DNA of 64,000 bases from Semisulcospira habei (GCA_036245525.1 BTPG01000003.1:154912234-154976233), one strand, 5' to 3'. Shown: positions 1-11,208, numbered from the stretch's first letter. A program made the numbers and translations. Notes: a model not told the origin generated them from the letters alone.

Positions 1-1738
1 GGATCTTGGCGAACAACAGTACAACCACCACTGCAACTCAGTTTTGACTGATTGTGAAAGATCCATTCATGATCCCAACAAAAAGAACTCTTTGCATTTG
101 TTCAAGTGCCCAAATCCTGAGACAAAAGCAAACAAGCAGACAAGATTGCAGATTTGAAGACTGATGTCAGCCTGTTCTCCAGACTATACATCGTGGCACA
201 ACACTGTGAGTCTGATATGGCTTCCTTTTTCAGCCATGAAATCCACCCGTTCCCTCCGTCTTTGCTAGACAGGAAAAATTCGTCTCGGTAAGAAATCTGA
301 TCTACTTACATGTTTAACAAAGACAGTGGAGGCATCTGCTACACACTTACTGGACGATGTTGAACCATATGACACAACTGAACTGGCAGAAGCCTTAGAG
401 CAACTCGATGAGGATGCGCAACATCCAGAAATAAAAGTCCTAGATGCTCCTCCTGAGCTACTCGCATCTTTGGAGAAAACATGTGAGAAAGATCTACCCG
501 ATACTTTTAAAGTGAAGGTGCTTGACGGCGCAGCTGTGGTGCATCTTCTACCTGTTAGTGGCGTGAAGACATTTGACGACTATGCTGCCGACGTGTTCTT
601 GCCTCATGTGTGGCATCAGCTTGAGACTGCAGAGAGGATTGACATTGTTTGGGACAGGCATCTCAAAAATAGCATCAAAGGTTCTGCCAGAGAAAAGAGA
701 GGAAAAGGCATGAGAAGAAATGTGTCCGGCCAGAACAAAATCCCAGGACAGTGGCAGGACTTCCTGCGTGATGCAGAAAACAAGGAAGAATTCTTTGAAT
801 TTCTGTCCAAGAAGATTGAAAGCAGTGATTTTCCTCCTGGCAAAACAGTGGTGGTGACACAAGGAGAAAATGTTATCATCAGAGGAAGTGACTACGTCAT
901 ACCTGCCTGCAACCATGAAGAGGTCGATACCAGAATAATCTTCCATGTGCAAGATGCTTTACAGCAGGGTTTAAAGACTTGCTTTGTTCGCACCGTGGAC
1001 ACCGATGTTATTGTCATATTGACTGGCAAGTTTTACCACCTGCAAGACATATGTTCGACACTGAACATCTGGGTTGGGTTTGGCACAGAAAGGAGCTTTT
1101 CCTACATTCATATTCAACGCTCGGGTCCTAACCCTTGGCAAAGAAATGTCAACTGCCTTGCCAGTTTTCCACAGCTTCACAGGCTGCAATACAGTATCAG
1201 CCTTTCTTAGAAGGGGAAAAAGCTTGCCTGGGAGACTTGAAAATCTTTCCCTGATGTGACGAACGCCTTCAATGACATCGCCAGTCACCCTTTCATAGAG
1301 GTGGGCATCAGTGAGGAGAACTTCAAACTTCTGGAGTGCTTCACCGTCCTCATGTACCAGAAGACAAGCGGATTTGAGACTGTGAATGAGGCTAGTAGTT
1401 TAATGTTTTGCCAACAAAGCAAAACCATGGACACTATTCCTCCCACACAAGGTGCTCTCCTGCAACACATAAAGCGTTGTGTCTACCAAGCTGGAATCTG
1501 GACAACAAGTGATCAATCTCAACAGCAAATACCAACTCAAAAAAGATGGGGCTGGAAAATACACGCCACCACTTGTTGTTGGATTGCACTGTGGACATCT
1601 TTACCAATTGCTTCAGAAGCATGTAGTGAACATGTCAAGTGTAGCTGCAAAGTTGCTGCTGGTTGTACCGGAAAATGTTCTTGCAAAAAAAGCCACGTGG
1701 AGATGTACCTTTGCAAGTGTAACTGCATGAAGGATTAG
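1..1738 (+). pseudogene. 3' part of a multicopy gene family with PIN-like region and Cys-rich tail, broken
   Basis: Seen: a reading frame enters the window at base 2 (DLGEQQYNHHC...) and ends in a TGA near 155. Coding similarity resumes in another frame at about 156 (LFSRLYIVAQH, then SFFSHE...FPPSLLD) up to a TAA near 287. It continues in the 326-1210 frame (HEEVDTRIIFH ... VRTVDTDVIVIL), then shifts again near 1080 (ALPVFHSFTGCNTVSAFL) and near 1255. The last segment (PPTQGALLQH, YQAGIWTTSDQ) ends in a Cys-rich tail with C.C...C...C.C spacing and a TAG at 1736-1738. Known from memory of animal genomes: this block order occurs in a large uncharacterised family, abundant in cnidarians and molluscs. 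The HEE.DTR and DTDV motifs look like the acidic active-site region of PIN/FEN-like nucleases. Inference: a dead copy with at least four frame breaks. The 37.7-39.8 kb pseudogene carries the complementary N-terminal half. Function unknown; it may be a mobile-element gene. Confidence 0.75.
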
Positions 1739-2695
1739 ATGTTAATTTCATATGAACATTTGACTTGACAAACCCAAACGTTTTGCGGAAAAACTGCTGC
1801 TGACTGAACATTAAGCCTTTAATGCTTTCTACCATATTTGTTTAAACATGTCTGCTATGTCTACTATGAGTTTGTGTATTTATTTTATCAAAATTAGACA
1901 AATTTATCAATAAAAATCAACCATTAGCAAGCCAAACAAACTTTTCTTGACTTTTTTCATTTGTCGCGTCATCATTTTTTGATACTTGTCACGTGAGAAC
2001 ATCAGCTGCGACTGGTTTTGTGGAACATATCAAAAATTGTTGCTATAGGACCTAACAAACATCTCCAAAAAGTTTGGTGCTTTTGTCATCTCTGTCCCCA
2101 TCATTTTGCTTACAGCCCTCACTAAAACACACGCATTCACTCATACCCTGTATGTAAACACATAACATTCACGTGACATTCTTTGAAGTCATTTGATAAA
2201 GAGGCAAATAGACCAGAAAGTTACGTTACATTAGTGTAAATTGTTTTATTATTGCCGTTGTAGTATAGACAACATTACTTTTTTTTTTTTAAGTGGTTTT
2301 GAACTCCTCACACAGCACAGCAGTCAACATCCAAATGCAAGAGGCACAGGTGTGGGGGGCTCATGAGACTCTATGCTTTTTGCTGATTTTATTCATATCC
2401 ATGTGCCTATGTAGTAGAACGTATCTGCAATAGGTTTGAGTAATTTTTTTGCTGGCAGTGAAAGGTTTAACTCCCTTGTGCATGCAGTACTGTTTGCAGT
2501 ATTGACAGATGTTTGTACATGGGGGTTAATTTTTTTTCTGACATTATTTATGGCTGTTGGCAGTGATGGGTTAACCTATTTGGCTGTTCGTAGTGTTTTT
2601 ACCAAAGGTTATTCTTGCAGGAAAGGCAGTCAACAGACAGAGTTAAAATTCATTTTTATTAGTTCTTGCCTTACCCTCTATTTTATCAATCTCAG
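1739..2695 (+). other. Non-coding stretch, probably part of the last Hakai intron
   Basis: No supported gene. A polyadenylation-type AATAAA lies at 1909-1914, shortly after the broken gene. Bases 2339-2385 carry half of a C-type hairpin (GGGGGGCTCATGAG flanked by AAGAGGCA). Bases 2555-2580 carry a MITE-like end (GGCAGTGATGGGTTAACC). The stretch ends in a pyrimidine-rich tract and the acceptor AG at 2694-2695. That places it in an intron if the Hakai exon call is right. Confidence 0.55.
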
Positions 2696-3866
2696 GTGTG
2701 AGAGTCGTGTTCAGCGCATTGAGCAGTCAGCGCTGGGCACAGTGTTCATCTGTACTCATGGTGCCCCCAAACACAGCGTGAATGGCTGTCGTCGCACCTA
2801 CCTGTCCAAGCGTGACCTCCAGGCGCACATCGCCCACCGCCACTCTGTCAAGGCATCATCGACATCATCGCTGCCCTCGGGCGAAGACAGCAAGCCCTCC
2901 CTGCACGGTCATCACCAGCAACAGCACCTGATTTCTTCTTCCAGCCTGTATGATCGTCATGAGTCTAGAGACAGAGAGAGGGACAGGGATAGAGAGAGGG
3001 ACAGGGATAGAGAGAGAGACAGAGAGTCGAGGTCAGACAGTATAAGGTCCAGTGGAGTGGAGAGAGAGAGGGGCTCCCCGGTGTATCGACCCATCGAAGG
3101 GCCTCCTCCCAACATTAGTACAGCTCATCCGCCACCCCCAATGTCTGCTGCCCACCTCCAGCACCCTCCACCCCCTGCAGGCTCCGTCCGCCATCCCCCC
3201 ACCCTGCACGTACAGCACCCGGCAGGCCAGCTTCGCATACCCATGGGCCCCATTCCTCAGGCACCCCCTCCTGTGGCCACCACCATGGAGAGCTACGTGA
3301 CGGTCACGGTGCCCAGCATAGGTGGCAACCGCACCAACCAGAACCTTATCACTGTGCCCATACAGGATGAGGGTGCGGACAGTTACCACACCTCTCGCAG
3401 GGGAAACGAGATGGCCTCTTATGTCACAACTCCTCATTCTGTCGCACCTGGTCATCCCCCTACTGGCCCACCCCCAGCCGGCTACAGCAGCACTCCCCCA
3501 CCACACATGGGTATGCCTCCTCCGGGACCTTTCAGCTCAGCCAATTTAGTGGGGCGCATCCCCTTCAACACAGCTCCTCAACAACTTGCACAGGCCGTGG
3601 CTCAGCTCACACACGCCTTGTCTCAGCAGCAACGTGGCGTACACCCCCAGCGCATGGCTATGCCCGTCCCAGTTTCTTCCGCCCCCCCTCCCACCCGCTT
3701 CCCTCCCAACCAGCCACCCTACCCGGCCCCGGGTGCAGGCAGCCCCATGCACTGGAGTGGAGCCCCACCCCCACCCCCGCGCCAAGCCCAACCACCACCC
3801 CGCCACCAACCCCCACCCACCCAGAGGCCACCTAGCGAGTCCACAGGATACAACCAGTACTACTGA
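2696..3866 (+). CDS. CBLL1: E3 ubiquitin ligase Hakai (CBLL1-like), terminal exon
   Basis: Seen: after a pyrimidine tract and AG at 2694-2695, the frame reads [11 protein letters not shown] and then a C2H2-like finger. Counting the first Cys (2697) as 1, the ligands are C19, C31, H44 and H49, with the conserved string [17 protein letters not shown] run of R-E/R-D dipeptides follows (about 2965-3030), then a long Pro-rich tail ending GYNQYY, and TGA at 3864-3866. Known: Hakai has a RING plus a HYB domain, whose second half is this finger, and a Pro-rich C-terminus. HYB dimers bind phosphotyrosine targets such as E-cadherin, and Hakai is also a member of the m6A writer-associated complex. The RING exons are not seen and must lie upstream of the window. 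The open frame continues 5' to 2436, but that part is hydrophobic, unlike Hakai, and I take it as intron. This is the only well-supported host gene here. Confidence 0.87.
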
Positions 3867-4088
3867 AAGTGCTGCTCGCAACCTGCTTTTGCATGCAGCC
3901 AATGGTACTGTTTACAAGTGGCAGCATGCACAAGGGGGTTAATACCAGTCTCTCAGTTGTCTGTAAAGCCCGCCTTGTACCCTGTAAGTTGATTATATTT
4001 TTAGCGTTTCTCAAGGAAATGCTGTAATCGCCCATTACGTGGTATATGATGAGCTTTAATCCCCTTGTGCATGTAGTCGCCAGTCCCA
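3867..4088 (+). other. Probable start of Hakai 3' UTR
   Basis: Follows the Hakai stop directly. No coding signal is seen. It contains GGGGGTTAAT at 3935-3944, a possible MITE end. The position of the poly(A) site is not clear. AATAAA occurs at about 4226 (within a MITE) and about 5274. Confidence 0.4.
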
Positions 4089-4195
4089 TTAACTGCCAAG
4101 ACAAGGTAAACATTATCCAGCTGCAAATGAGCCCCCCCCCCCCCCCTCCCCCCATTTGTGGGGACTCATGAGGATCTACAACTGGCAGTGATTAA
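4089..4195. mobile_element. C-type TTAA foldback MITE
   Basis: TTAA at both ends (4089-4092 and 4192-4195). Termini TTAACTGCCAAG and CTGGCAGTGATTAA are inverted, and the interior is a degenerate poly-C/GGGG hairpin ending in CTCATGAGGATCTA. The right TTAA is also the left TTAA of the next element. Confidence 0.65.
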
Positions 4196-4335
4196 CCCTT
4201 TTCATCCTGATACACTACTGCTTGAAATAAATTTGACTAAGATAGTTCAAAGATGGTGCCAGAATAGCTAGATGCCTAGGGCCTGAAGCTATTCTGGCAC
4301 CACCCTTGAACTAAAACGGTAGAACTATCTCCTAA
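4192..4335. mobile_element. A-type foldback MITE (diverged)
   Basis: Starts TTAACCCTTTTCATCC. The core is an imperfect palindrome of GGTGCCAGAATAGCT against AGCTATTCTGGCACCACC. The right terminus is not clear. Confidence 0.6.
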
Positions 4336-4923
4336 TTCGTAATGTAGTCTTATATAACAAAAAGCAAACTTTTAAAATAATCGCCCTCAGAAAGGGGGAG
4401 GGGTGGGGTAAAACTCCTTCACTTTTTAACTTCTACTGTTTGAAATGATGAAAGCCAACTGCTCGACACGGATAGGCAATGATGGCTCCAGAGTTGTGCC
4501 TGGTTTTTGGCACCACCCTGGAACTTCTATGTTGGATCCAATTTAAATCGGGCACAACGTTTGTGGCTCAAACATTTCCTGAAAATAATTGGTATTTGAT
4601 TATTGATATGATTGCCTTGGAATATTTTTTTTTTTTACGCTGCCTCGGAATCATATAAAAATTATGCTTTGCTGCTACAAGAAGGACACCAAATCTGTGT
4701 CTATTGAAACACATGTATGCTGTGTGAGAGTTTCTTAAGGACTACTAGCAACACTCTCTCAATGGAGACAGCTGGTAATTTACAGTGTTCTAATTATTCA
4801 GGTTGCTTCGATACTGCATATAATTATAAAGCTAGGATGTTTCATGCTTGAACACGAGCTTTAGGGTCAAAATTCCTAAAATTGCGACGTGCACATCACG
4901 GTTGAGGAAACAGATCAACAATG
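4336..4923. other. AT-rich non-coding stretch
   Basis: No gene, RNA or clear repeat recognised. It holds poly-T at about 4627-4636 and GGTGCC/GGCACC fragments (about 4495-4525) that look like decayed A-type hairpin pieces. Confidence 0.4.
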
Positions 4924-5005
4924 TTAGTTTAAGTGTGGTGCCAGAATTGCTTGGCGCCTATAGGTGCTAAACTATTCTGGCACCACCCTTAATTTATCGT
5001 GGCCA
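4924..5005. repeat. A-type hairpin core
   Basis: Imperfect palindrome: GTGGTGCCAGAATTGCTTGG pairs with the downstream CTATTCTGGCACCACC across a GCCTATAGG centre. It has the same core as the A-type MITEs at 42.7, 47.0, 52.5, 52.8 and 56.1 kb. Confidence 0.65.
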
Positions 5006-5679
5006 GTGACTGGACCATATTTATCTGTGCTGTCACTGTTAGGGCGCAGTGTGTTATATATTTTTTTTTTTTTTCGATGTTTGTTTTTAATCAATTAATT
5101 TACAAGTTTATTACTGAACAGTGAAATTAAATTTTGCTTCTAAAGAATTGACGATTGCATGAGTTCAGTGTGAAACACTGTTGATTCAAATTTCACCCGC
5201 CCCTCCAAAAGTTTACAAATTACATTTTTTTGTAGTTGTAATTGTATTGAGAATTCTTTTTTTTTTACTGTAATAAAATTAAAGGTATTGAATTCTGAAC
5301 AACCACAATGCTCATGTAGTTTCTTTTTTTTCTGCTTTTTCACATGCAAAAACTGACACAATCTCAAACTCGTGCACACATACCATACTCAAACCCGTGC
5401 ACACATGTAGGCACACACACAAACTTGTGCATGCACAAGCATAACTGTGTGCATATATGAACATGTACGCAAACATGCATGTTGTTTATAAATTGTTGCT
5501 TGTTGCCACGTTTATACTGGCAGAAGATGGGAAGTTGAACTAATCTTTTCCTAGGCACAAATGTTGGTATTTTTTTTTATTTTTTTAAATCTGTTTTATT
5601 GAAAATTCTGTTTAATCGTGAAGCAGGTACAGTGAATTTTACACAGCAAGGTTGAATATAACAAAAACTTTTTCAGAGG
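5006..5679. other. Non-coding, poly-T and CA-rich
   Basis: Poly-T tracts near 5060, 5260 and 5570 and a degenerate CACACA/TGCACA region at 5365-5480. No supported gene. Confidence 0.4.
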
Positions 5680-5735
5680 TTAACCCTTCCAGGAATCATC
5701 GTGACAAAAATCGCTACCGACAGCCAAAAGGTCAA
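5680..5735. mobile_element. B-type MITE, half copy
   Basis: TTAACCCTTCCAGGAATCAT leads into GACAAAAATCGCTACC and GACAGCCAAAAGG. This is the right arm of the B family seen complete at 47.1 and 62.2 kb. The left arm is missing. Confidence 0.6.
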
Positions 5736-6016
5736 AGTGTTGAAACAAAACAAAAAATTCTGTAAACTACTTTCCTTAAACTTTCTGATGTAACAACATT
5801 CTGGTTCAGGAAAAATATCATCCGATCGTCTGGCTTTAAATTGCGACAGTCTACAAAAATTTTGTTATTCTAATCTTACATATAGCGCATTTTAGTTTCT
5901 CCCTATTTTGAATGTTCAGTCAAGCATGCAATGCATTTTAGGCGGCTGTCCCACAAAGGTGTGCAAAAATACATGACCATTGAACCGCAAGCGCTCCGCC
6001 CACCAACACTCAATGA

Positions 6017-6224
6017 CTAACCCTTTCATAGTCAGGGGACGCAGATTGTGTTTCTGAACCCTCAAAGAGCCCCAGACGTCCGAGGAACATGGGTCCACAC
6101 TGAAAGTGGTCTCAGCAAGAGGCATAGATCTTCATGAGCCCCCGCAACTGCGGGGGCTCATGAGGATCTATGCCTCATGCACGTGGGTGGATGTTCATTT
6201 TTTTCTCGGCAGTGACGGGGTTAA
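6017..6224. mobile_element. C-type foldback MITE, near complete
   Basis: Left end CTAACCCTTTCATAGTC (TTAA mutated to CTAA) and right end GCAGTGACGGGGTTAA. The core is a near-perfect palindrome at 6112-6175: AGAGGCATAGATCTTCATGA, CCCCCGCAACTGCGGGGG, then TCATGAGGATCTATGCCT. No coding capacity. Confidence 0.75.
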
Positions 6225-6730
6225 TCGCGAACAAGCGTAATTTACAAATCGGCTCGGCTGAGTAGGCGAAATACCGTGCCGCCACTACATCCTGGTTCAG
6301 AATTCAGTTAGAGCAGTGAACTATTGCCATCCAATACCGCGCAAAAGTCCTTCAGGCCGTCTGTTGCACTTGGGCACAGTCGTGCAACATGCATCGGCCT
6401 GAGAGCCTTTTGAGCTCTGGCTTTTGGATCGTCCTGCTGCGCTTAATTGATGGGTTTGTAAAACGCGATGACAGGTGTTTTTCGTCAATTTTTTTTTTTT
6501 TTTTTTTTTTTTTTACTACTACTTGACTACAGGTGTTTTCGTCAACAACCGTGACATCATGTAGTTTCACATTACCTATTCCACGTTCATGAAAATAAAC
6601 AACAAAACCCACGGACAACAATTTTCCCCCGAGCAGGACAGTACAAAATTTAATAATGATAATAACAATTTATAACGGGTTGTCAGAGTTGTCTTGCCTC
6701 CACTAAGACTTGTATACCCTTTTCAGAATC
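6225..6730. other. Non-coding stretch with poly-T
   Basis: Poly-T at 6489-6514, flanked by an approximate direct repeat (CAGGTGTTTTTCGTCAA before, CAGGTGTTTTCGTCAAC after). That suggests a poly-A-tailed insertion on the minus strand or slippage. No gene seen. Confidence 0.4.
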
Positions 6731-6835
6731 CATGAATCATTGAAACTTTATTTTACAACGGTTAAGGCATTGACATCGTCATTGACACAGCCATTTTACA
6801 ACCTGCCGTTGCTAAAAACTACACTCTTGGCTTGA
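6731..6835 (-). repeat. Short interspersed repeat G
   Basis: CATGAATCATTGAAAC, then TTTATTTTACAACGGT..., then CCTGCCGTTGCTA. It is homologous to 49157-49257. In minus orientation it ends in an AATAAAG plus TTCAATGATTC-like simple tail, as a retroposon would. Confidence 0.55.
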
Positions 6836-7868
6836 CTTCGCGAACGAAGATTCTATAGGGCTAAAAACTACAAGACTATCTACATATGCACACACATATA
6901 AGTAAAACATAATACTTGTGTAATAGAGCGAACCAGATGTTCCTCTGTGTACATAGACCGATAGCACTTATGACCATTGCTTCTCGGATTTCACTCGTGT
7001 CGACTGCTAGCTAAGCCGTGCGCCGCTCGCGGTGCCTTGTCAAACGCAGCGTTAAGTGTTGTGTACGCGATAGCTCAGTGTACGTGTTGTGTTTATTTGA
7101 TATTTTTGACCGTGTATTGTAGCCAAACTACAACACCATTTATTTAGTATGGTTAGAATTGGCCCAGTAGTAATAGTTTTAATGATGATGTCTTTTGGTT
7201 GATTGTAACCTATCAGGGTGATAATTGTGATTTAGTAGCCCGACGCCGCCGGTCACTTTCGATTTTCTGTGCCTTCTGAGACCGGCTTCAAGAATGAATA
7301 TACATTTTTCGCTAACAGCCCGTAATCCCAAACTTAATCCAGAGTAGCGCTGGTAAAATGTCCTGATTTTTCGATTCAAAGTTTATATTTCTGCACTGTG
7401 ATTATGTAGTTCAGAAGTTATTCTAGCTCTTAGGGCTGGCAAGAAACAGATTTGCCATTTTTACTATACCAGACCCCCGGGGACTTGATCACCGACGCGG
7501 AGACGGCGGGACTAGCTAGCATGCGTCTATCAATAGTGGCGCACTTTTTTTTCTTTACCCAACGCGCGAGACTTACAGTACCAGCACTAGTGCCCTTCTT
7601 AATTTCTGGCACCGGTGCCCCGGGTGGAGGGAAAAGTTTTCTAATTCGCCTAAACTGCGCGGGTTTTGGAGACCCTGTACCGCTTTCTGTTTCGGCTTTC
7701 TGTTACCCGCTTTCTGGTAGAAATAAAAGTTTAGTAAACATGAACGCGTTTCGGAGTCAATAAGTCTAACCATCAAAAAGTTTTACCATCTACGTTCAAC
7801 CTCACCCCATCACACTTGCAAACAATTAACAACACTGTTCACATAGACAGTAGTTCAAATGATAAATG
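6836..7868. other. Unassigned non-coding stretch
   Basis: Bases 7452-7763 form an open frame (103 aa) with no motif I recognise and an equally open antisense frame. I do not call it a gene. No repeat is recognised. Confidence 0.4.
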
Positions 7869-8252
7869 CCCCCACCCGGGTCTGCCGCCCTGGGGGACGG
7901 GTGGGGTTAACTACTTTTTAGTTCCCAGGGTCAGCCCCACAGGGTGGGTTTTCCCCTCTATTCTGGGGCATGTGTTTCTGTCTACCCTTGGTCCATTCAC
8001 CTGTATTTTACTTTTTTAAACTCTCGAGAAACTGTCTGCGCTGCTTGTAGCTCTAGATATTGGATATGTGTTGCTAAATGGTCTTCGGTTTATTTAGTGT
8101 ATTAGACCGGCTGGCGACATACATTCAATATTCTGTTTATTTTTTTGTTTTGTTTTTCACAAGCAGTGCAGGCACGTCCTGAGAAAGTCTTGTTGCTGCC
8201 GGGACGTTAAGCAATGTACAATCAAATGATAAATGAAAGAGTTAACAGGCTT
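7869..8252 (+). mobile_element. SINE-like repeat, copy 1 (diverged)
   Basis: The same blocks appear in the same order as in the other copies: CACCCGGGTCTGCC, TTTTTAGTTCCCAGGGTCA, CTATTCTGGGGCATGTG, ACCGGCTGGCGACATACATT, AAGCAGTGCAGGCACGTCCT and GGGACGTTAAGCAATGTACA. The tail is reduced to CAATCAAATG. It is the most diverged copy. Confidence 0.8.
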
Positions 8253-8289
8253 AATTGCGAATACATTGGACCCAGCGTAGAAAGAGACA

Positions 8290-10075
8290 TACAATACATG
8301 TAGTTAAGGCATGCCTAGGCCCTACGAGTGATCCACGAAATACTTGCAGAGACCCTTTTTAAAACACCCGGGTCTGCCCTGGGGGACTTGGGTGGGGTTA
8401 GGTACTTTTTAGTTCCCAGGGTCACCCTTTTCAGCCCCACAGGGTGAGTTTTTCTCTCTATTCTGGGGCATGTGATTCTGTCTACCCGAGGTCCATTTAC
8501 CTGTATTTGCCTTTTTAAAACTCTCCCTACTGTCTGCACTGCCTGTAGCTCTTGATATTGGATGTGTGTTGCTAAGTGGTATTAGCTTTATTTAGGCCCC
8601 GTGTGTTAGGTTTATTTAATGTATTTGACCGGCTGGCGACATACATTCAATGTTCTGTTTAGTTTTTTTTTTCACAAGCAGTGCAGGCACGTCCTGAGAA
8701 AGCCTTGTTGCTGTCGGGACGTTAAGCAATGTACAATCAATCAATCAAACCTTTTTAAAACAGGCTAGCGAGGAGAGGGATTTTACATGGTCGGGAAGTG
8801 CATTCAAGATATGTGTCCCTGAGAAGGATAAGCTGGATTTATATAGATCGATCCATGGTTTTGGGACTATGAAAGCTTTCTGATGTTTCTAAGCTTGGAC
8901 TCGGACTTGCGGAACAAAGTGGAGATGTACTCAGGTCGGTTTTGTGCTTCCACACTTTGAAATTAAAAATTGCTTTGTTATATTTAAAATGATCTTGAAG
9001 AGTGAAGAGGCAGGAGACCTGCTTTTGTGAGCTTTTCTTCTGTGGTTAGGTGTTGATCACGGCAGATTATTTTGGCCGCCCGTCTGTGTAAGGAATTGAG
9101 TCTCTTTAAATGGATTTCACTACATCCATCCCCTACCGTTGACACGTAATCGACGTGACAACGTATGTGAGCATTATAAAATAGTTTACGGGTATCTGAA
9201 TCAGTATAATATTTCAGTTTTGATAACATAAAGAGATTGTTTGCTACTATTTTGCATAAGGCGTCTGTATGGGCTTGCCATTTTAGCTGACTGTCGATTG
9301 TAATCCCTAGTATGCGATGTTCGTTTACCTGTTCTAACTGACTACCTTTAAGTGAAAGGTTAAGCAATAGAGGCGTTATCTGCTGTTTTTGGCGCGTGGC
9401 GAATACCATCGATTTCGTTTTGACTGGATGAACAACCATAGAATTTGTTTATACACCAAGCTGATACGTCATGAAGACTTTGTTGTAAGCTGTCGGAAAT
9501 TACCTGTATATCTTTACTAGTAGTATAAACTGAGGTGTCATCAGCAAATAGGTCGCATTGTACATCTTGGCAAGTAATATGTAGAGTTAAATCCTTAATA
9601 AATAAGCAAAACAGCAAGGGGCCCAGTACAGACCCCTGTGGCACACCGAAACTTACATCTTTGAGAGAGGAGTATGAGCCATGAACAAGAACCTTTTGTT
9701 TTCTTTTAGTAAGGTAAGATGTGAAAAAAGCAACTGCGTCTCCGTTATTAAGGTATTTGTGAAACTTAGCAGTCAGAATAATGTGGTCAATCAGATCAAA
9801 AGCATTCTTAAAATCTAGATAGACTACTCCTATTAACTGTGACTTATTTATTCCCTCGAGCCATGTGTCAACAAGGCGTGTAAGTGTGAAATCCGGATTG
9901 GAAAGGGTGGAGGAGCTTACGGTCTTCTAGGTAAGCAAGCAGGTGTTTATGAACGTGCCTTTCCAGTGGTTTGGACAAAACAGATAATAAAAAAAATAGG
10001 CCGATAGTTATTAGGGTCAGAACGATCTTTTGTTTTTGGAAGTGGACTTACTTTTATCCATGATGTGACTAGGCA
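8290..10075 (-). mobile_element. D-family LINE fragment (D3), RT and C-terminal region
   Basis: Minus-strand RT motifs MPQGSVLGPLLF and FADDTSVYT (9360-9644) are followed by VHPVKTKSMVFATRQKQQ and KLFYNAHIRCHVDYVS (8984-9439). The C-terminal end (LPDHVKSLSSLACFKK, then SASISWITRRA) runs on to about 8300 after skipping a SINE at 8365-8749. RT code continues upstream to about 10060 in broken frames. It is 5' truncated. Family: Jockey/CR1-group non-LTR retrotransposon (endonuclease plus RT, no RNase H). Confidence 0.8.
8365..8749 (+). mobile_element. SINE-like repeat, copy 2, inside LINE D3
   Basis: Full-length copy running from ACCCGGGTCTGCCCTGGGG to GACGTTAAGCAATGTACAAT and (CAAT)n. It is flanked by the direct repeat CC(C)TTTTTAAAAC (about 8353-8365 and 8749-8761). 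Removing it restores the LINE D3 C-terminal frame. It is therefore a retroposed insertion. Confidence 0.85.
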
Positions 10076-10127
10076 CACGTACCAGAGGTTTTCCACGCCC
10101 TTTGAACTATGCCCCCACTTGAAGAAT

Positions 10128-10510
10128 CCCCACCCGGGTCTGCCCTGGGGGACTTGGGTGGGGTTAGGTACTTTTTAGTTCCCAGGGTCACCCTTTTCAG
10201 CCCCACAGGGTGAGTTTTTCTCTCTATTCTGGGGCATGTGATTCTGTCTACCCGAGGTCCATTTACCTGTATTTGCCTTTTTAAAACTCTCCCTACTGTC
10301 TGCACTGCCTGTAGCTCTTGATATTGGATGTGTGTTGCTAAAAGGTCTTAGCTTTATTTAGGCCCCATGTGTTAGGTTTATTTAACGTATTTGACCGGCT
10401 GGCGACATACATTCAATGTTCTGTTTATTTGTTTTTTTCACAAGCAGTGCAGGCACGTCCTGAGAAAGCCTTGTTGCTGTCGGGACGTTAACAGCAATAT
10501 GTACACAATC
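10128..10510 (+). mobile_element. SINE-like repeat, copy 3
   Basis: CCACCCGGGTCTGCCC at 10130 through GGGACGTTAACAGCAATATG. The 3' tail is scrambled (ACACAATCCAATGC), and no clear target duplication is visible. Confidence 0.8.
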
Positions 10511-10612
10511 CAATGCAGGCTTGGTGAAGAGATGGAGGCAGGAGCAGAGGATGAAGTCCAGTTCATCATTTAGCGAACATTCAGGGACTTTCACTTAATT
10601 TATAACTTGATG

Positions 10613-10740
10613 TTAACTCATTGTGCCCGAGGTACAAAATACCCACATTTTGGAGTTATCCTCTGAGGACCGCATTACAATTCAGGAGACGGATCGACCA
10701 TGGTAGTTCGAGTGGTGGCAGAATAGTACACAGTGTCAGG
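10613..10740. mobile_element. A-type MITE, left half
   Basis: TTAACTCATTGTGCCC left terminus, then TCCTCTGAGGACCGCATT..., then GGATCGACCATGGTAGTTCG and GTGGTGGCAGAATAG. It stops where the palindrome centre would be. Confidence 0.55.
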
Positions 10741-10803
10741 CCATAGTACACAGTGGGCCCTGCAGTCCCATCTGTTAAAATGCCTTAGTCTTAGTCTGTC
10801 CCA

Positions 10804-11196
10804 TCCCCCACCCGGGTCTGCCCTGTGGGACTTGGGTGGGGTTAGGTATTTTTTAGTTCCCAGGGTCACCCTGGTCAGCCCCACAGGATGGGTTTTTCTC
10901 TCTATTCTGGGGCATGTGTTTCTGTCTACCCTTTGTCCATTCACCTGTATTTGCCTTTTTAAAACTCTCCCTACTGTCTGCACTGCATGTAGCTCTTGAT
11001 ATTGGATGTGTGTTGCTAAATGGTCTTAGCTTTATTTAGGCCCCATGTGTTAGGTTTATTTAATGTATTGGACCGGCTGGCGACATACATTCAATGTTCT
11101 GTTTAGTTTTTTTTTTCACAAGCAGTGCAGGCACGTCCTGAGAAAGTCTTGTTGCTGTCGGGACGTTAAGCAATGTACAATCAATCAATCAATCAA
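10804..11196 (+). mobile_element. SINE-like repeat, copy 4
   Basis: Complete copy ending (CAAT)4. The 12 bp direct repeat TAGTCTGTCCCA lies at 10792-10803 and 11197-11208, a clear target-site duplication. Confidence 0.88.
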
Positions 11197-11208
11197 TAGT
11201 CTGTCCCA

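Noticed and set aside
2436..2695. N-terminal extension of the Hakai ORF
   Set aside because: The ~87 codons upstream are hydrophobic and Phe/Leu-rich, do not resemble the RING/HYB region, and end at a good splice acceptor.
6112..6175. Hairpins as intrinsic terminators or microRNA precursors
   Set aside because: They are dispersed multicopy palindromes with TTAA ends, better explained as MITEs. No bacterial context, and no mature-arm conservation can be judged here.
7452..7763. 103-codon ORF with a GGGKSFLIR string resembling a P-loop
   Set aside because: GTGAPGGGKSF superficially resembles a nucleotide-binding loop, but the ORF is short and no other ATPase motif follows. The antisense frame is equally open, and nothing supports splicing.
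8315..8539. Recurrent minus-strand ORF (QTVGRVLKRQIQVNG...) in five places
   Set aside because: It is antisense to the SINE-like repeat and recurs only because the repeat does. Its C-terminal part differs with each flank.
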